DNA from: Burkholderia sp. Bp8992
GTDB lineage: Bacteria; Pseudomonadota; Gammaproteobacteria; Burkholderiales; Burkholderiaceae
DNA length: 51,540 nt
NCBI RefSeq assembly: GCF_003853705.1
Contig: NZ_QTQI01000042.1
Coordinates: forward strand, 1-51,540
Direction of reading: 5' to 3'
The position numbers and the translations under genes are program-made. This document shows, piece by piece, positions 24,788 to 32,728 of the stretch (positions are counted from its first letter, which is position 1; every line of letters begins with the position of its first letter). The notes below the pieces were generated by a model. That model had not been told where the DNA came from, made no database searches, and saw only the letters and a list, made by a program, of their open reading frames with translations.

Positions 24788-25537
24788 TCAGTTGGTGGGG
24801 GTGTCGCCGGTCGTGGACGACGTCTTGACGTTCGGGAAGATCGACGCGACCTGGGTGAGCCCCACCGTCGTACCGTTCGACAGCACCAGCCCCGCCGTGC
24901 CGTCCGCCTGCTTGATCACGCTCTGCACCGTGGCGGCTGCCAGCACGGTCGGCGCGTAGGCCTTGCCGTCGGTGCCGGTGTACTGCGCGCTGACCGTGTA
25001 CGCGCCGTCCGGCAGCGCGTTGCCGGCCGCGTCGGTCGGCGTCCAGTTGAACGGCACCGTGCCGGCCGACTGCTTGCCCGCGTTGATCGTGTTGACGACG
25101 ACGCCCGCGCTGTTCTTCACGGTGATCGTCAGGTTCGACACGTCGCTCGCGAGCGACACGCCGAACGGCGACGCCGCGCCGCTCTTCACCGCGACCGCGT
25201 TGCCCGGCGCGAGCACGTTCGTGCCGATCAGCAGCGCCGCCTGCGTCTGCTGGCCGGCCGTGAGCTGCGTCGACAGCGACGTCAGCGACGTGTTCAGCTG
25301 CGCGATGCCGCTCACCGTGTTGATCTGCGCGAGCTGCGACGTCATCTGCGAGCTGTCGACCGGGCTCGTCGGATCCTGGTTCTGCAGCTGCGTGACGAGC
25401 AGCTTCAGGAACGTCGCCTGCAGGTCGCTCGCCGACGTGCCCTTGGTCGACGACACGTTGTTGGTGTTCATCGTGTCGGTCGGCAGGGTCGACACGTTCG
25501 TGCCGTTGCTGCCGATCGTCGTGCTGGAGGAAGTCAT
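24788..25537 (-). CDS. flgD: Flagellar hook-capping protein FlgD
   Basis: 249 aa. The N-terminal region holds the conserved FLKLLVTQLQNQDPTSPVDS segment and QLAQINTVSGIAQLN. The C-terminal half has the FlgD Ig-like/TUDOR fold region, including VPFNWTPTDAAGNALPDGAY. FlgD caps the growing hook and is then discarded. The start at 25537 lies close after GAGGAAG. The gap to flgC contains a short 9-bp tandem repeat. Confidence 0.95.
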   Translation of the reverse strand: MTSSSTTIGSNGTNVSTLPTDTMNTNNVSSTKGTSASDLQATFLKLLVTQLQNQDPTSPVDSSQMTSQLAQINTVSGIAQLNTSLTSLSTQLTAGQQTQAALLIGTNVLAPGNAVAVKSGAASPFGVSLASDVSNLTITVKNSAGVVVNTINAGKQSAGTVPFNWTPTDAAGNALPDGAYTVSAQYTGTDGKAYAPTVLAAATVQSVIKQADGTAGLVLSNGTTVGLTQVASIFPNVKTSSTTGDTPTN

Positions 25538-25550
25538 CCTGGGTGGCCTT

Positions 25551-25586
25551 CTGTCGAAACTGTCGGGTCTGTCGGGTCTGTGAGGT
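25551..25586. repeat. Four-copy 9-bp tandem repeat between flgC and flgD
   Basis: Consecutive units on the + strand: CTGTCGAAA, CTGTCGGGT, CTGTCGGGT, CTGTGAGGT. The two central copies are identical and the outer two degenerate. It occupies most of the 64-base spacer and is a potential slipped-strand length polymorphism. Confidence 0.7.
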
Positions 25587-25601
25587 CGGTGGACGCGCGG
25601 C

Positions 25602-26027
25602 TTACGAGCCGATCGTCAGCGTCTTGAGCATCAGCGTCTTCGCGGTGTTCAGCGTCTCGACGTTGGCCTGGTACGAGCGCGACGCCGAGATCATGTTCAC
25701 CATCTCCTGCACCGGATCGACGTTCGGCATCTGCACGTAGCCGTTCGCGTCGGCGGCCGGATTCGCCGGGTCGTAGGTCGACTTCATCGGCGACGGGTCG
25801 TCCATCACCTTCGTCACGCGCACGCCGCCCACGCCCTGGCCGGACGCGGTGCGCGCGCCGCCGATCGGGTCGGTCGCGAACACGACCTGCTTGGCCTTGT
25901 ACGGCTTGCCGTCGGGGCCGGTGGCGCTGTCGGCGTTCGCGAGGTTCGACGCGGTGACGTTCAGGCGCTGCGATTGCGCGGACAGCGCCGAACCGGCGAC
26001 GCCGAAGATGTTCATCAACGAAGGCAT
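25602..26027 (-). CDS. flgC: Flagellar basal-body rod protein FlgC
   Basis: 141 aa proximal rod subunit. Opens [20 protein letters not shown], then [20 protein letters not shown] (rod signature), and ends [20 protein letters not shown]. The length matches FlgC in other proteobacteria. It follows flgB by 37 bases in the same operon. Confidence 0.96.
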   Translation of the reverse strand: MPSLMNIFGVAGSALSAQSQRLNVTASNLANADSATGPDGKPYKAKQVVFATDPIGGARTASGQGVGGVRVTKVMDDPSPMKSTYDPANPAADANGYVQMPNVDPVQEMVNMISASRSYQANVETLNTAKTLMLKTLTIGS

Positions 26028-26064
26028 GGTGGCTCCTGGTGCTTGTGCTCGGGTTCGGTTGCGC

Positions 26065-26553
26065 TTACGAGTTCGTCGAGATCGCGGCGATCATCGCCTT
26101 GATCTGCTGGGTCATCACGGTCATCCCGGTTTCGTAGTGCAGCGCGTTGTTCGCGAACTGCACGCGCTCGACGTCGAGATCGACCGTGTTGCCGTCGAGC
26201 GACGGCTGCAGCGGCATCCGGTACTGCGCACGGCCGTAGTCGTCCGACGGGCCGCCGGTCGGGATCAGCTTCGCGGTGCCGGCCATGTGACCGGCCGCCG
26301 TCGACACCATCGACATGCCGTTCGTCACGCCGGCCGGCTGCGCCATCGGCAGCTGCGCGGCGTTGCTCGGCGCCAGGCCGCCGCTCGTCTGCTTCAGCGA
26401 GCGCGCGAGCGTCGACGCGAAATCGACGTCACGGGCCTGGTAGCCGGGCGTGTCGGCGTTCGCGATGTTCGACGACAGCAGTTCCTGCCGGTAGGCGCGC
26501 ACGTCGAGCGCCTGTCGGCCGAACGCGAATTCCGCATCGAGTTTGTCCAGCAT
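26065..26553 (-). CDS. flgB: Flagellar basal-body rod protein FlgB
   Basis: 162 aa. The ATG at 26553 is preceded by GGAGGG; a longer open frame upstream has no support. Opens [20 protein letters not shown], then [20 protein letters not shown], the FlgB form of the rod signature, and ends [19 protein letters not shown]. First gene of the flgBCDEFGHIJ operon and divergent from flgA. A candidate FlhDC box lies about 100-150 bases upstream. Confidence 0.95.
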   Translation of the reverse strand: MLDKLDAEFAFGRQALDVRAYRQELLSSNIANADTPGYQARDVDFASTLARSLKQTSGGLAPSNAAQLPMAQPAGVTNGMSMVSTAAGHMAGTAKLIPTGGPSDDYGRAQYRMPLQPSLDGNTVDLDVERVQFANNALHYETGMTVMTQQIKAMIAAISTNS

Positions 26554-26655
26554 GTGTGCGTCCCTCCGTATGAAGCGCTGCACGCCCCTCGCGCCGGATG
26601 GCGACCCGAGAGGCTTTTTTCCATGACAGCGATGGTAGGCGCCGGACGCAACCGG

Positions 26656-26701
26656 CAATCGGGCGAATAACGCGGCAAAGGCCCCCTCTATTCATCGTTT
26701 G
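26656..26701. promoter_or_regulatory. Candidate FlhDC box between flgB and flgA
   Basis: Two inverted half-sites separated by 13 bases: CAATCGGGCGAATAACG (26656-26672) and, read on the minus strand, CAAACGATGAATAGAG (26686-26701). Both resemble the enteric FlhDC half-site (AA(T/C)G(G/C)-N2-3-AAATAGCG). It sits 19 bases upstream of a TAGAAT -10 hexamer (26720-26725) for flgA and could activate both divergent transcripts. Confidence 0.6.
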
Positions 26702-26757
26702 CGCGGCGGCCCGGCTCCCTAGAATGCGAATCGGATCAACGGATCGAGGACACGGCG

Positions 26758-27963
26758 ATGACGGGCGGCGCACTTCGCGGCAGGAACGGGCGGCTCACGC
26801 GCGTCCGGCGTGCGTTTGCGCTCGCCGCGGCGCTGTGGATCGTCGCGCCGGCCGCGCACGCGGAAGACGGGATGATCGTGATTCCCGGACGCGGCGAGAC
26901 GGCCGAAACCGCGCTCGCGCACGCCAACGCGGCGAGCGGCGGGCAGTTCGGCGGGAATGCGGGAACGGCTTCGGGTGCGGGTATCGCGCCGGAAACGGGC
27001 CGCGCGGCGTCGGCGGCAAGTACCGCGACCGGCGTGGTCGCAACCGGCTACGCGGCGCAACCGGCCGGCGCGATGGTCGTGACGACCGTGCCGCCGCCGG
27101 CGCCCGTTTATGCAGCCGCCCGCGCGAACACCGGCTCCAGCCTGCAGCAGCGTGCAGCCGATCCAGCGGCAATCGCGACGGTCGTCGCCGGCACGGCCGA
27201 ACCCGCGTCGAATCCCGTTCGGCCGGCGCAACCGTCGGCCGCCGCCGCACGCGTCGCGGCGGTCCGCGCGGCGCCAGCCGCACCGGCGCCGCGCGCGGCG
27301 GTGGCTTCCGCGAACGCGGCCCAGCCCGCGACGCCGCCCGGCCAGCAGGATCCCGAGACGATCCGCCGCGCGGCCCTCGCGTTCCTGCAGCAGCAGATCG
27401 CCGGCCTGCCCGGCAAGACCACCGCGACGGTCACGACCGCGTTTCCGCGCGGGCTCGCCGCGTGCACGACGCTCGAGCCGTTCCTGCCGACCGGCGCGCG
27501 CCTGTGGGGCCGCACGACGGTCGGCGTGCGCTGCGCGGGCGAGCGGCCGTGGACCGTCTACCTGCAGGCGAAGGTCGCCGTGCAGGCCACCTATTACGTC
27601 GCCGCGCGCCAGATCGCGCCCGGCGAGCCGCTCTCCGCGGCCGACCTGGTCGCCCGCGACGGCGACCTGACGGTCATGCCGCTCGCGGTGATCACCGACC
27701 CGACGCAGGCGATCGGCGCGACCGCGCTCGCGCGCATCTCGGCCGGCCTGCCGCTGCGGCAGGACCTGCTGAAGAGCGCGGCGTCGGTGTCGGCCGGCCA
27801 GACGGTGCGGGTCGTCGCGGCCGGCCCCGGGTTCACGATTTCGGCCGAAGGCAGCGTGCTCGCGAATGCGGCACCGGGCCAGTCGGTGCGGGTGCGGATG
27901 GCCGCGGGCCAGATCGTCACGGCGATCGTCAAGGACGCCGGCACCGTGGAAATTCCGCTATAG
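26758..27963 (+). CDS. flgA: Flagellar P-ring assembly chaperone FlgA
   Basis: 401 aa, nearly twice enteric FlgA (about 219). A signal peptide ends in AAHA|EDG near residue 37. Residues about 45-185 are low-complexity Ala/Pro/Gly/Thr. The conserved FlgA part begins near residue 190 (PETIRRAALAFLQQQIAGLP) and contains the SAF-type domain (YYVAARQIAPGEPLSAADLV) and the C-terminal VRVRMAAGQIVTAIVKDAG. It is a periplasmic chaperone for FlgI P-ring assembly. GAGGA precedes the ATG. Divergent from flgB. Confidence 0.92.
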   Translation: MTGGALRGRNGRLTRVRRAFALAAALWIVAPAAHAEDGMIVIPGRGETAETALAHANAASGGQFGGNAGTASGAGIAPETGRAASAASTATGVVATGYAAQPAGAMVVTTVPPPAPVYAAARANTGSSLQQRAADPAAIATVVAGTAEPASNPVRPAQPSAAAARVAAVRAAPAAPAPRAAVASANAAQPATPPGQQDPETIRRAALAFLQQQIAGLPGKTTATVTTAFPRGLAACTTLEPFLPTGARLWGRTTVGVRCAGERPWTVYLQAKVAVQATYYVAARQIAPGEPLSAADLVARDGDLTVMPLAVITDPTQAIGATALARISAGLPLRQDLLKSAASVSAGQTVRVVAAGPGFTISAEGSVLANAAPGQSVRVRMAAGQIVTAIVKDAGTVEIPL

Positions 27964-28026
27964 GGACGGATTCAGCCGCAAGAGTGTAAAGAATTGTTTA
28001 TTCGGAGCATTTCGGGCTCGCGATGC

Positions 28027-28053
28027 TAAAGTTCGGGCCGACCCGGCCGTTAT
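28027..28053 (+). promoter_or_regulatory. Sigma-28 (FliA) promoter of flgM
   Basis: TAAA (28027-28030), exactly 15 bases, then GCCGTTAT (28046-28053), very close to the FliA consensus TAAA-N15-GCCGATAA. It ends 28 bases before the flgM GTG. This makes flgM a target of the sigma factor it inhibits. Confidence 0.85.
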
Positions 28054-28081
28054 CTGGGTCAAACCGTACAGGAAACCCATC

Positions 28082-28411
28082 GTGAAGATCGATTCCACTC
28101 CGAACCCGAGCCCCCTGGCGCCGACCGGCAACGGCGCGTCCCGTGCGCAATCCGGCGCGGCCCAGTCGTCCGCGCAGGCGGCCGACGCTGGATCGACCGG
28201 CGGCGACACGACCGTGAACCTGTCGGGTCTGTCCGGCCAGTTGCGTTCGGCATCCGCATCGGGCGGCGCCGATATCGACACGGGCCTGGTCCAGTCGATC
28301 AAGGACGCGCTGAACAACGGCACGTTGACGATCGACGCGCACAAGATTGCCGACGGCGTATTGAATACTGCCCGCGAGCTGCTGCAGCAGCAGCGCCCGC
28401 AGGGTAACTAA
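28082..28411 (+). CDS. flgM: Anti-sigma-28 factor FlgM
   Basis: 109 aa, from a GTG start at 28082 preceded by AGGAAA; no in-frame ATG suits. The N-terminal half is a disordered Ser/Ala/Pro-rich segment beginning KIDSTPNPSP. The C-terminal half holds the FliA-binding helices (GLVQSIKDALNNGTLTIDAH, KIADGVLNTARELLQ). FlgM holds FliA inactive until the hook is complete, and is then exported. It is directly preceded by a sigma-28 promoter and followed by flgN. Confidence 0.94.
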   Translation: MKIDSTPNPSPLAPTGNGASRAQSGAAQSSAQAADAGSTGGDTTVNLSGLSGQLRSASASGGADIDTGLVQSIKDALNNGTLTIDAHKIADGVLNTARELLQQQRPQGN

Positions 28412-28485
28412 GCCGGCCTCGCGGCCGGTTCCACCGGTTTGCCGGCGCGCGCCACCGCGTGCACCGGCGCGACGAGCATGACGCG

Positions 28486-28926
28486 ATGAGAGAAGAGCTG
28501 CTGGCCACGGTCAACGACGAACACGCGACGGTCGAGGCGTTCGCGTCCCTGCTCGTCTACGAGGAAAAGGCGCTGACGACGGCCGAGCCGCTCGAGATGC
28601 TGCCCGGCATCGTCGAAAGGAAAAGCGCGCTGATCGACCGGCTCGCGCAGCTCGAACGCACGCGCGACACGCAGCTTTCCGCGCTCGGCTTTCCGGCCGG
28701 CAAGAAGGGCATGGACCAGGCCGCCGAGCGCGATGCACGCCTCGCCGGCCGCTGGCAGTTGCTGCAGCAGGCCGCCGAACGCGCGCGCCAGGCCAATGCG
28801 AACAACGGGATGCTGATCCGCATCCGGATGGACTACAACGAGCGCGCGCTCGCGGTACTGCGCTCGGCCCCCGCGCCGACCGGCGTCTACGGCCCGGACG
28901 GACGCGTGTCGGCGCTCGCGCGCTGA
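28486..28926 (+). CDS. flgN: Flagellar export chaperone FlgN
   Basis: 146 aa, almost entirely helical. The ATG at 28486 (MREELLATVNDEHATVEAFA) is preferred over an upstream ATG at 28459. The central IVERKSALIDRLAQLERTRD segment matches the FlgN family. FlgN binds FlgK and FlgL before export, and both are encoded at the other end of this cluster. It is 74 bases after flgM and probably cotranscribed. Confidence 0.88.
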   Translation: MREELLATVNDEHATVEAFASLLVYEEKALTTAEPLEMLPGIVERKSALIDRLAQLERTRDTQLSALGFPAGKKGMDQAAERDARLAGRWQLLQQAAERARQANANNGMLIRIRMDYNERALAVLRSAPAPTGVYGPDGRVSALAR

Positions 28927-29089
28927 CCGGCCAGCGGCACCGCCGCTACCGTATCAACTGCCTTTCGCCGCCGTTCGCGGCACTTCACGTTTCGACAGAC
29001 CGGGCCCGAGCCCGGCACTCACGGTCCCTTCCGATACACGGCTGCGCAACCGCACCGCCGTCCCGTCACAACAATCAGAAGAGGGCCGC

Positions 29090-30445
29090 ATGTCTCATTT
29101 CCGTATTCCGCTGTCGTCCCGCGTCGTCGCCGCTTCCACCGTCGCGGCGCTGGCCGCCGCGCTGACGCTCCCCGTCGCCCATGCCGCCGGCCCTGCGCCG
29201 CTGCCCACGCCGACGGGCGACATGTCGCTGTCGCCGGCCGGCCCCGAGGTCGCGCCGCCGGCCGCATCGAGCACGCCCGGCGCGACGGCGCGTGCGGCGC
29301 CCCGCGGCTCCGACACCTACACGTACCTGCGCTGCTGGTACCGGATCGATACAGATCCGCTGAAGCCGGCCGCGACCTACGAATGGGCGCGCGACCCCGC
29401 CGGCGGCGACTGGTATCGCGTGCCCGGCTACTGGTGGGCCGACGGCATCACGCAGTGGAAGAACATGTTCTACAGCACGACGACGCAGGACACGCTCGCC
29501 GACGTGTGCCGCAAGACGCTGGCCGCGAAAGGCATCCGGTCCGGGCTCACGCAGGCAGTCGCCGCCAACAACGCGCTGTCGTTCAACTACACGGTGTGGA
29601 CCATCGATGCGGCGCAGCAGGATGCGCGCGTCAACAAGCTGATCGTGTTCGGCGACAGCCTGTCCGACACCCAGAACATGTTCAACGCAAGCCAGTGGAA
29701 GCTGCCGAACGGCACGAGCTGGCATGCGGGCCGCTTCAGCAACGGCCCGGTGTGGGCCGAATATCTCGCGAACGCGCTGCGGCTGCCGTTCTACAACTGG
29801 GCGATCGGCGGGGCGGCGACCGACCAGCACCTCGTCGTGCCGGGCCTCGTGCAGCAGATCGACTCGTGGCGCGAATACATGGATCGCGCGCCGGACTACC
29901 GGCCCGCGAACACGCTGTTCGCGGTGTTCGCGGGCGGCAACGATCTCGTGAACTACGGACGCTCGCCCGAGCAGGCGGCGAATGCGGTGCGCGACAGCCT
30001 CGAGCGGCTCGCCGCGGCCGGCGCGACGCGGATCATGCTCGTCACGCTGCCGGACGTGTCGCGCGCGCCGGTGTTCGCGACCCGCGCCGACACGGCGAGC
30101 GTCGCCGCGCAGGTCAAGGACTACAACCGGCGCCTCGTCGACGCGGCCGCCGCGCTGCGTGCCCGCTACGGCGCGACGCTGCGGCTCGAGGTGTTCGACG
30201 CGTACGCGCCGTTCGACGACCTGCTGAGCCACCCGGCCCAATACGGCTTCGACGACGCGACGCGCGCGTGCCTCGACATCCCGAAACCGTCGTCGCTCAC
30301 GTACCTGGGCGCGCAGGTGCCGCGGGCGGACTGCCGCGATCCGGCGCGCTTCGTGTTCTGGGACACGCTGCACCCGACGACGCGCACGCATGCATGGCTC
30401 GCCGAGCGGATCGCACCGTTCGTGCGCGCACGCCTGCTGAACTGA
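29090..30445 (+). CDS. Secreted GDSL/SGNH esterase, thermolabile-haemolysin type
   Basis: 451 aa. A signal peptide ends about HAAG (residue 33), then a Pro/Ala-rich linker. An N-terminal domain (about 75-175) with the DTYTYLRCWYR opening is found in Vibrio thermolabile haemolysin relatives. The SGNH hydrolase domain follows: block I FGDSLSD (Ser190), block II Gly near 240 (NWAIGGAAT), block III GGND (Asn284) and block V DTLHP (Asp425, His428). It is predicted to be an exported phospholipase/acyltransferase or lipase; GCAT-type activity is possible. Monocistronic, convergent with the M24 peptidase gene (19-base gap). Confidence 0.87.
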   Translation: MSHFRIPLSSRVVAASTVAALAAALTLPVAHAAGPAPLPTPTGDMSLSPAGPEVAPPAASSTPGATARAAPRGSDTYTYLRCWYRIDTDPLKPAATYEWARDPAGGDWYRVPGYWWADGITQWKNMFYSTTTQDTLADVCRKTLAAKGIRSGLTQAVAANNALSFNYTVWTIDAAQQDARVNKLIVFGDSLSDTQNMFNASQWKLPNGTSWHAGRFSNGPVWAEYLANALRLPFYNWAIGGAATDQHLVVPGLVQQIDSWREYMDRAPDYRPANTLFAVFAGGNDLVNYGRSPEQAANAVRDSLERLAAAGATRIMLVTLPDVSRAPVFATRADTASVAAQVKDYNRRLVDAAAALRARYGATLRLEVFDAYAPFDDLLSHPAQYGFDDATRACLDIPKPSSLTYLGAQVPRADCRDPARFVFWDTLHPTTRTHAWLAERIAPFVRARLLN

Positions 30446-30464
30446 GCACCGCGGGCGGCGGCGC

Positions 30465-32315
30465 CTACAGCAGCGGACACGCGGTGACCTGCGTGCCGCG
30501 CTCCACGCAAAGCCGCTCGTAGTCGCGCAGGTAAGCGCGCTCGTCGTCGTCGAGCAGCGCGAGATCGATCAGGTCCCAGTCGTAGCCGACCGTCACGATG
30601 TTCTCGAACCTCACGGTATCCGGCTGCGTTTCGTCCGGGCGGATGATCACGATGTTCTCGATCCGCACGCCGCCCTTGCCCGCCAGGTAGATGCCCGGCT
30701 CGACCGAGATCACCGCATTCGGCACCAGCCCGTACTGCGCGCCCGGCGCGAACCGCACGCCGCCTTCGTGCACGTGAATCCCGACGCCGTGCCCGGTGCC
30801 GTGGCCGAAATCGTGGCCGTGGTCGCGGCACACCTGCCGCACGAGCGCGTCGACGTCGGCGCCCGTCGCCGTGCTCGGGAAGCGTGTGACGAGCCCCTTG
30901 ATGCAGGCCTTCAGCGCGACCGTGTAGATCTCGCGCTGCCACGGCTGCGCAACGGTATCGGGACGCGTACGGCGCAACACGACGCGCGTGCAGTCCGTCG
31001 CGAACCCGGCTTCGTAGTACGCGCCGCTGTCGAGCAGCACGAGCTCGCCTTCCGTCAGCTCGACGCCGGCGCTTGCCGCCGTGTAATGCGCGAACGCGCT
31101 GTTCGCGCCGTTCGCCGCGATCGACGGGAACGTCAGCGCGACGGCCGAACGCGCGCCGTACGCGTCGTTGATCGTGCGGGCGAGGTCGTATTCGGTGTGG
31201 CGGGCGCCCGGCTCGCCGGTCTTCGCCCAGCGCATCGTCTCGGCGATCGCCGCCGAGCTGCGCGCGAACGCGTCGCGGAACCGCTCGAGCACCGCCGGCG
31301 TCTTGCTCGCCCGCATCGCCTCGACCGGGTTGAAATCGGTATGCGGCGCGTGCGGCCACACGCGGCGCACCGCGTCGACGAGCGCACAGTTCACCGATTC
31401 GAAGCCGTAGCACACTTGCTCGACCGCGAACTGCGCGAGAAAACGCTCGAGCGCAGCCACCTCGCGGCGGATCACGTGCAGCGCCGGATACGAATCGAGC
31501 GCGACCTCGCAGCGGTCGCAGCCTTCCGGCAGGAACAGCGCGACCTCCCCGCCGACCGCGAACAGGTAGCCGAGGTGCGACGACACATTCGGGATGTGAT
31601 AACCGCGGCTGTTCAGCAGATACGCGAGATCGTCCGACGCGCACGAGAAGAACGCGGTCTTGCCGTCGGCCGCGCCGGTCCGTGCGGCGAGCCGGCGGTT
31701 CAGCGTGTCGAGGTTCTGCGCGACGCTCAGGCCGGTCATCGTCTCCGGCACCTCGAAGATCGGCCGCTCGACGATCCAGCCCGGCAGCGCGATCGCGCGG
31801 TCGATCTCGCGATCGGCGAGGCTCGTCCAGTCGAGCGATGCGGCCTGCGTCTGCGCGAGCAGCCGGTCGCGCTGGCCGACGCTGATCCGCAGCGCGTCGT
31901 AGCCGACCCGCGCGAGCCGGCTGGCATGCACGACCAGCCAGTCGGCCAGCGCCTGCCAGATCGTCACGTTCATCCCGAGCTTCTCGATGCGCACGCGCGC
32001 CGGATCGCACTGCTGCTCGGCCTGCAGGTGGTAACGGCCATCGACGAACAGCACGAACGGCGGCACGCCGAGCGCCTGCGCGGTCGCCGCGCTCAGGAAG
32101 ATCCCGCAGCCGGCCGAGCCGTCGAAGCCCGACAGCGCGTAGCGCGGGTTGTTGCTGCGCGGCAGGTACTCGGTCACGTATTCGTCCTGCGACGTGACGA
32201 CCACCGCGTCGAGGCGCGCGGCATCGAGCAGGCGCGACAGGCCGGCCTGCGTGTCGGCGACGGACGCGTCGTACGGGGGAAGGCCGGAGAAGCTGTATTT
32301 CAGTCGATCGATCAT
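30465..32315 (-). CDS. Xaa-Pro aminopeptidase (M24 family, three-domain APP type)
   Basis: 616 aa, the length of eukaryote-type cytosolic aminopeptidase P (XPNPEP1-like) rather than the 440 aa of E. coli PepP. Two N-terminal creatinase-like domains (about 15-310) precede the pita-bread catalytic domain. The metal ligands can be placed: Asp429, Asp441, His509 (GTGHG), Glu539 (SVEPG) and Glu553 (RIEN), with the proton-shuttle His516 (VHEGG). It cleaves N-terminal X-Pro bonds. The start at 32315 (MIDRLKYSFSG) is chosen over a frame 19 codons longer. Divergent from the XRE-cupin gene. Confidence 0.9.
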   Translation of the reverse strand: MIDRLKYSFSGLPPYDASVADTQAGLSRLLDAARLDAVVVTSQDEYVTEYLPRSNNPRYALSGFDGSAGCGIFLSAATAQALGVPPFVLFVDGRYHLQAEQQCDPARVRIEKLGMNVTIWQALADWLVVHASRLARVGYDALRISVGQRDRLLAQTQAASLDWTSLADREIDRAIALPGWIVERPIFEVPETMTGLSVAQNLDTLNRRLAARTGAADGKTAFFSCASDDLAYLLNSRGYHIPNVSSHLGYLFAVGGEVALFLPEGCDRCEVALDSYPALHVIRREVAALERFLAQFAVEQVCYGFESVNCALVDAVRRVWPHAPHTDFNPVEAMRASKTPAVLERFRDAFARSSAAIAETMRWAKTGEPGARHTEYDLARTINDAYGARSAVALTFPSIAANGANSAFAHYTAASAGVELTEGELVLLDSGAYYEAGFATDCTRVVLRRTRPDTVAQPWQREIYTVALKACIKGLVTRFPSTATGADVDALVRQVCRDHGHDFGHGTGHGVGIHVHEGGVRFAPGAQYGLVPNAVISVEPGIYLAGKGGVRIENIVIIRPDETQPDTVRFENIVTVGYDWDLIDLALLDDDERAYLRDYERLCVERGTQVTACPLL

Positions 32316-32728
32316 CGTGTGCCCGTGATTCGTTGTTGTCGGCAGCCGGCGGCGTGACGCGGCATCGTGCATGCCTGAAGCGACACGCCGCCGTGGCGCC
32401 GATCGCGCACGACCCGGCGCGCCGCCGGGCCGCGGCGCCGTTCCGGCGGCAGGCCTTCGGGAAATTTTTGTCTCACTTAACTTTGTTTGATGCGCGACAG
32501 AATCTAGAGCACGCGGAAATTGAGGTCAAGCTAAAATTTTCGTAGGACTAAAATCGGCGCGACGGCTGCGGATCCCGGCACAACGCCGATTCACCCGGCG
32601 ACGGTGCACGGTACAATGCGCCGGCATTGCCGCCCCGGCGGCCGTGCTTCGTGCGATGCGCGCAAAGCAAGTCCCGGCGACTGCACCGCCCCTCCGCTCG
32701 CCTCCCGACTCGTTGCCGAAAGAGATTC
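32316..32728. other. Divergent regulatory region between the M24 peptidase and XRE-cupin genes
   Basis: 413 bases without a supported gene. The segment 32461-32555 is distinctly AT-rich for this genome and carries the only promoter-like elements seen. CTAAAAT occurs twice as direct repeats (32531-32537 and 32548-32554), spaced 17 bases apart start to start. Either repeat could bind the XRE regulator; this is inference. Confidence 0.5.
32501..32529 (-). promoter_or_regulatory. Sigma-70-like promoter toward the M24 peptidase
   Basis: On the minus strand TTGACC (-35, 32524-32529), 17 bases, TAGATT (-10, 32501-32506). A start near 32494 would give an untranslated leader of about 180 nt before the ATG at 32315. 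Confidence 0.5.
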
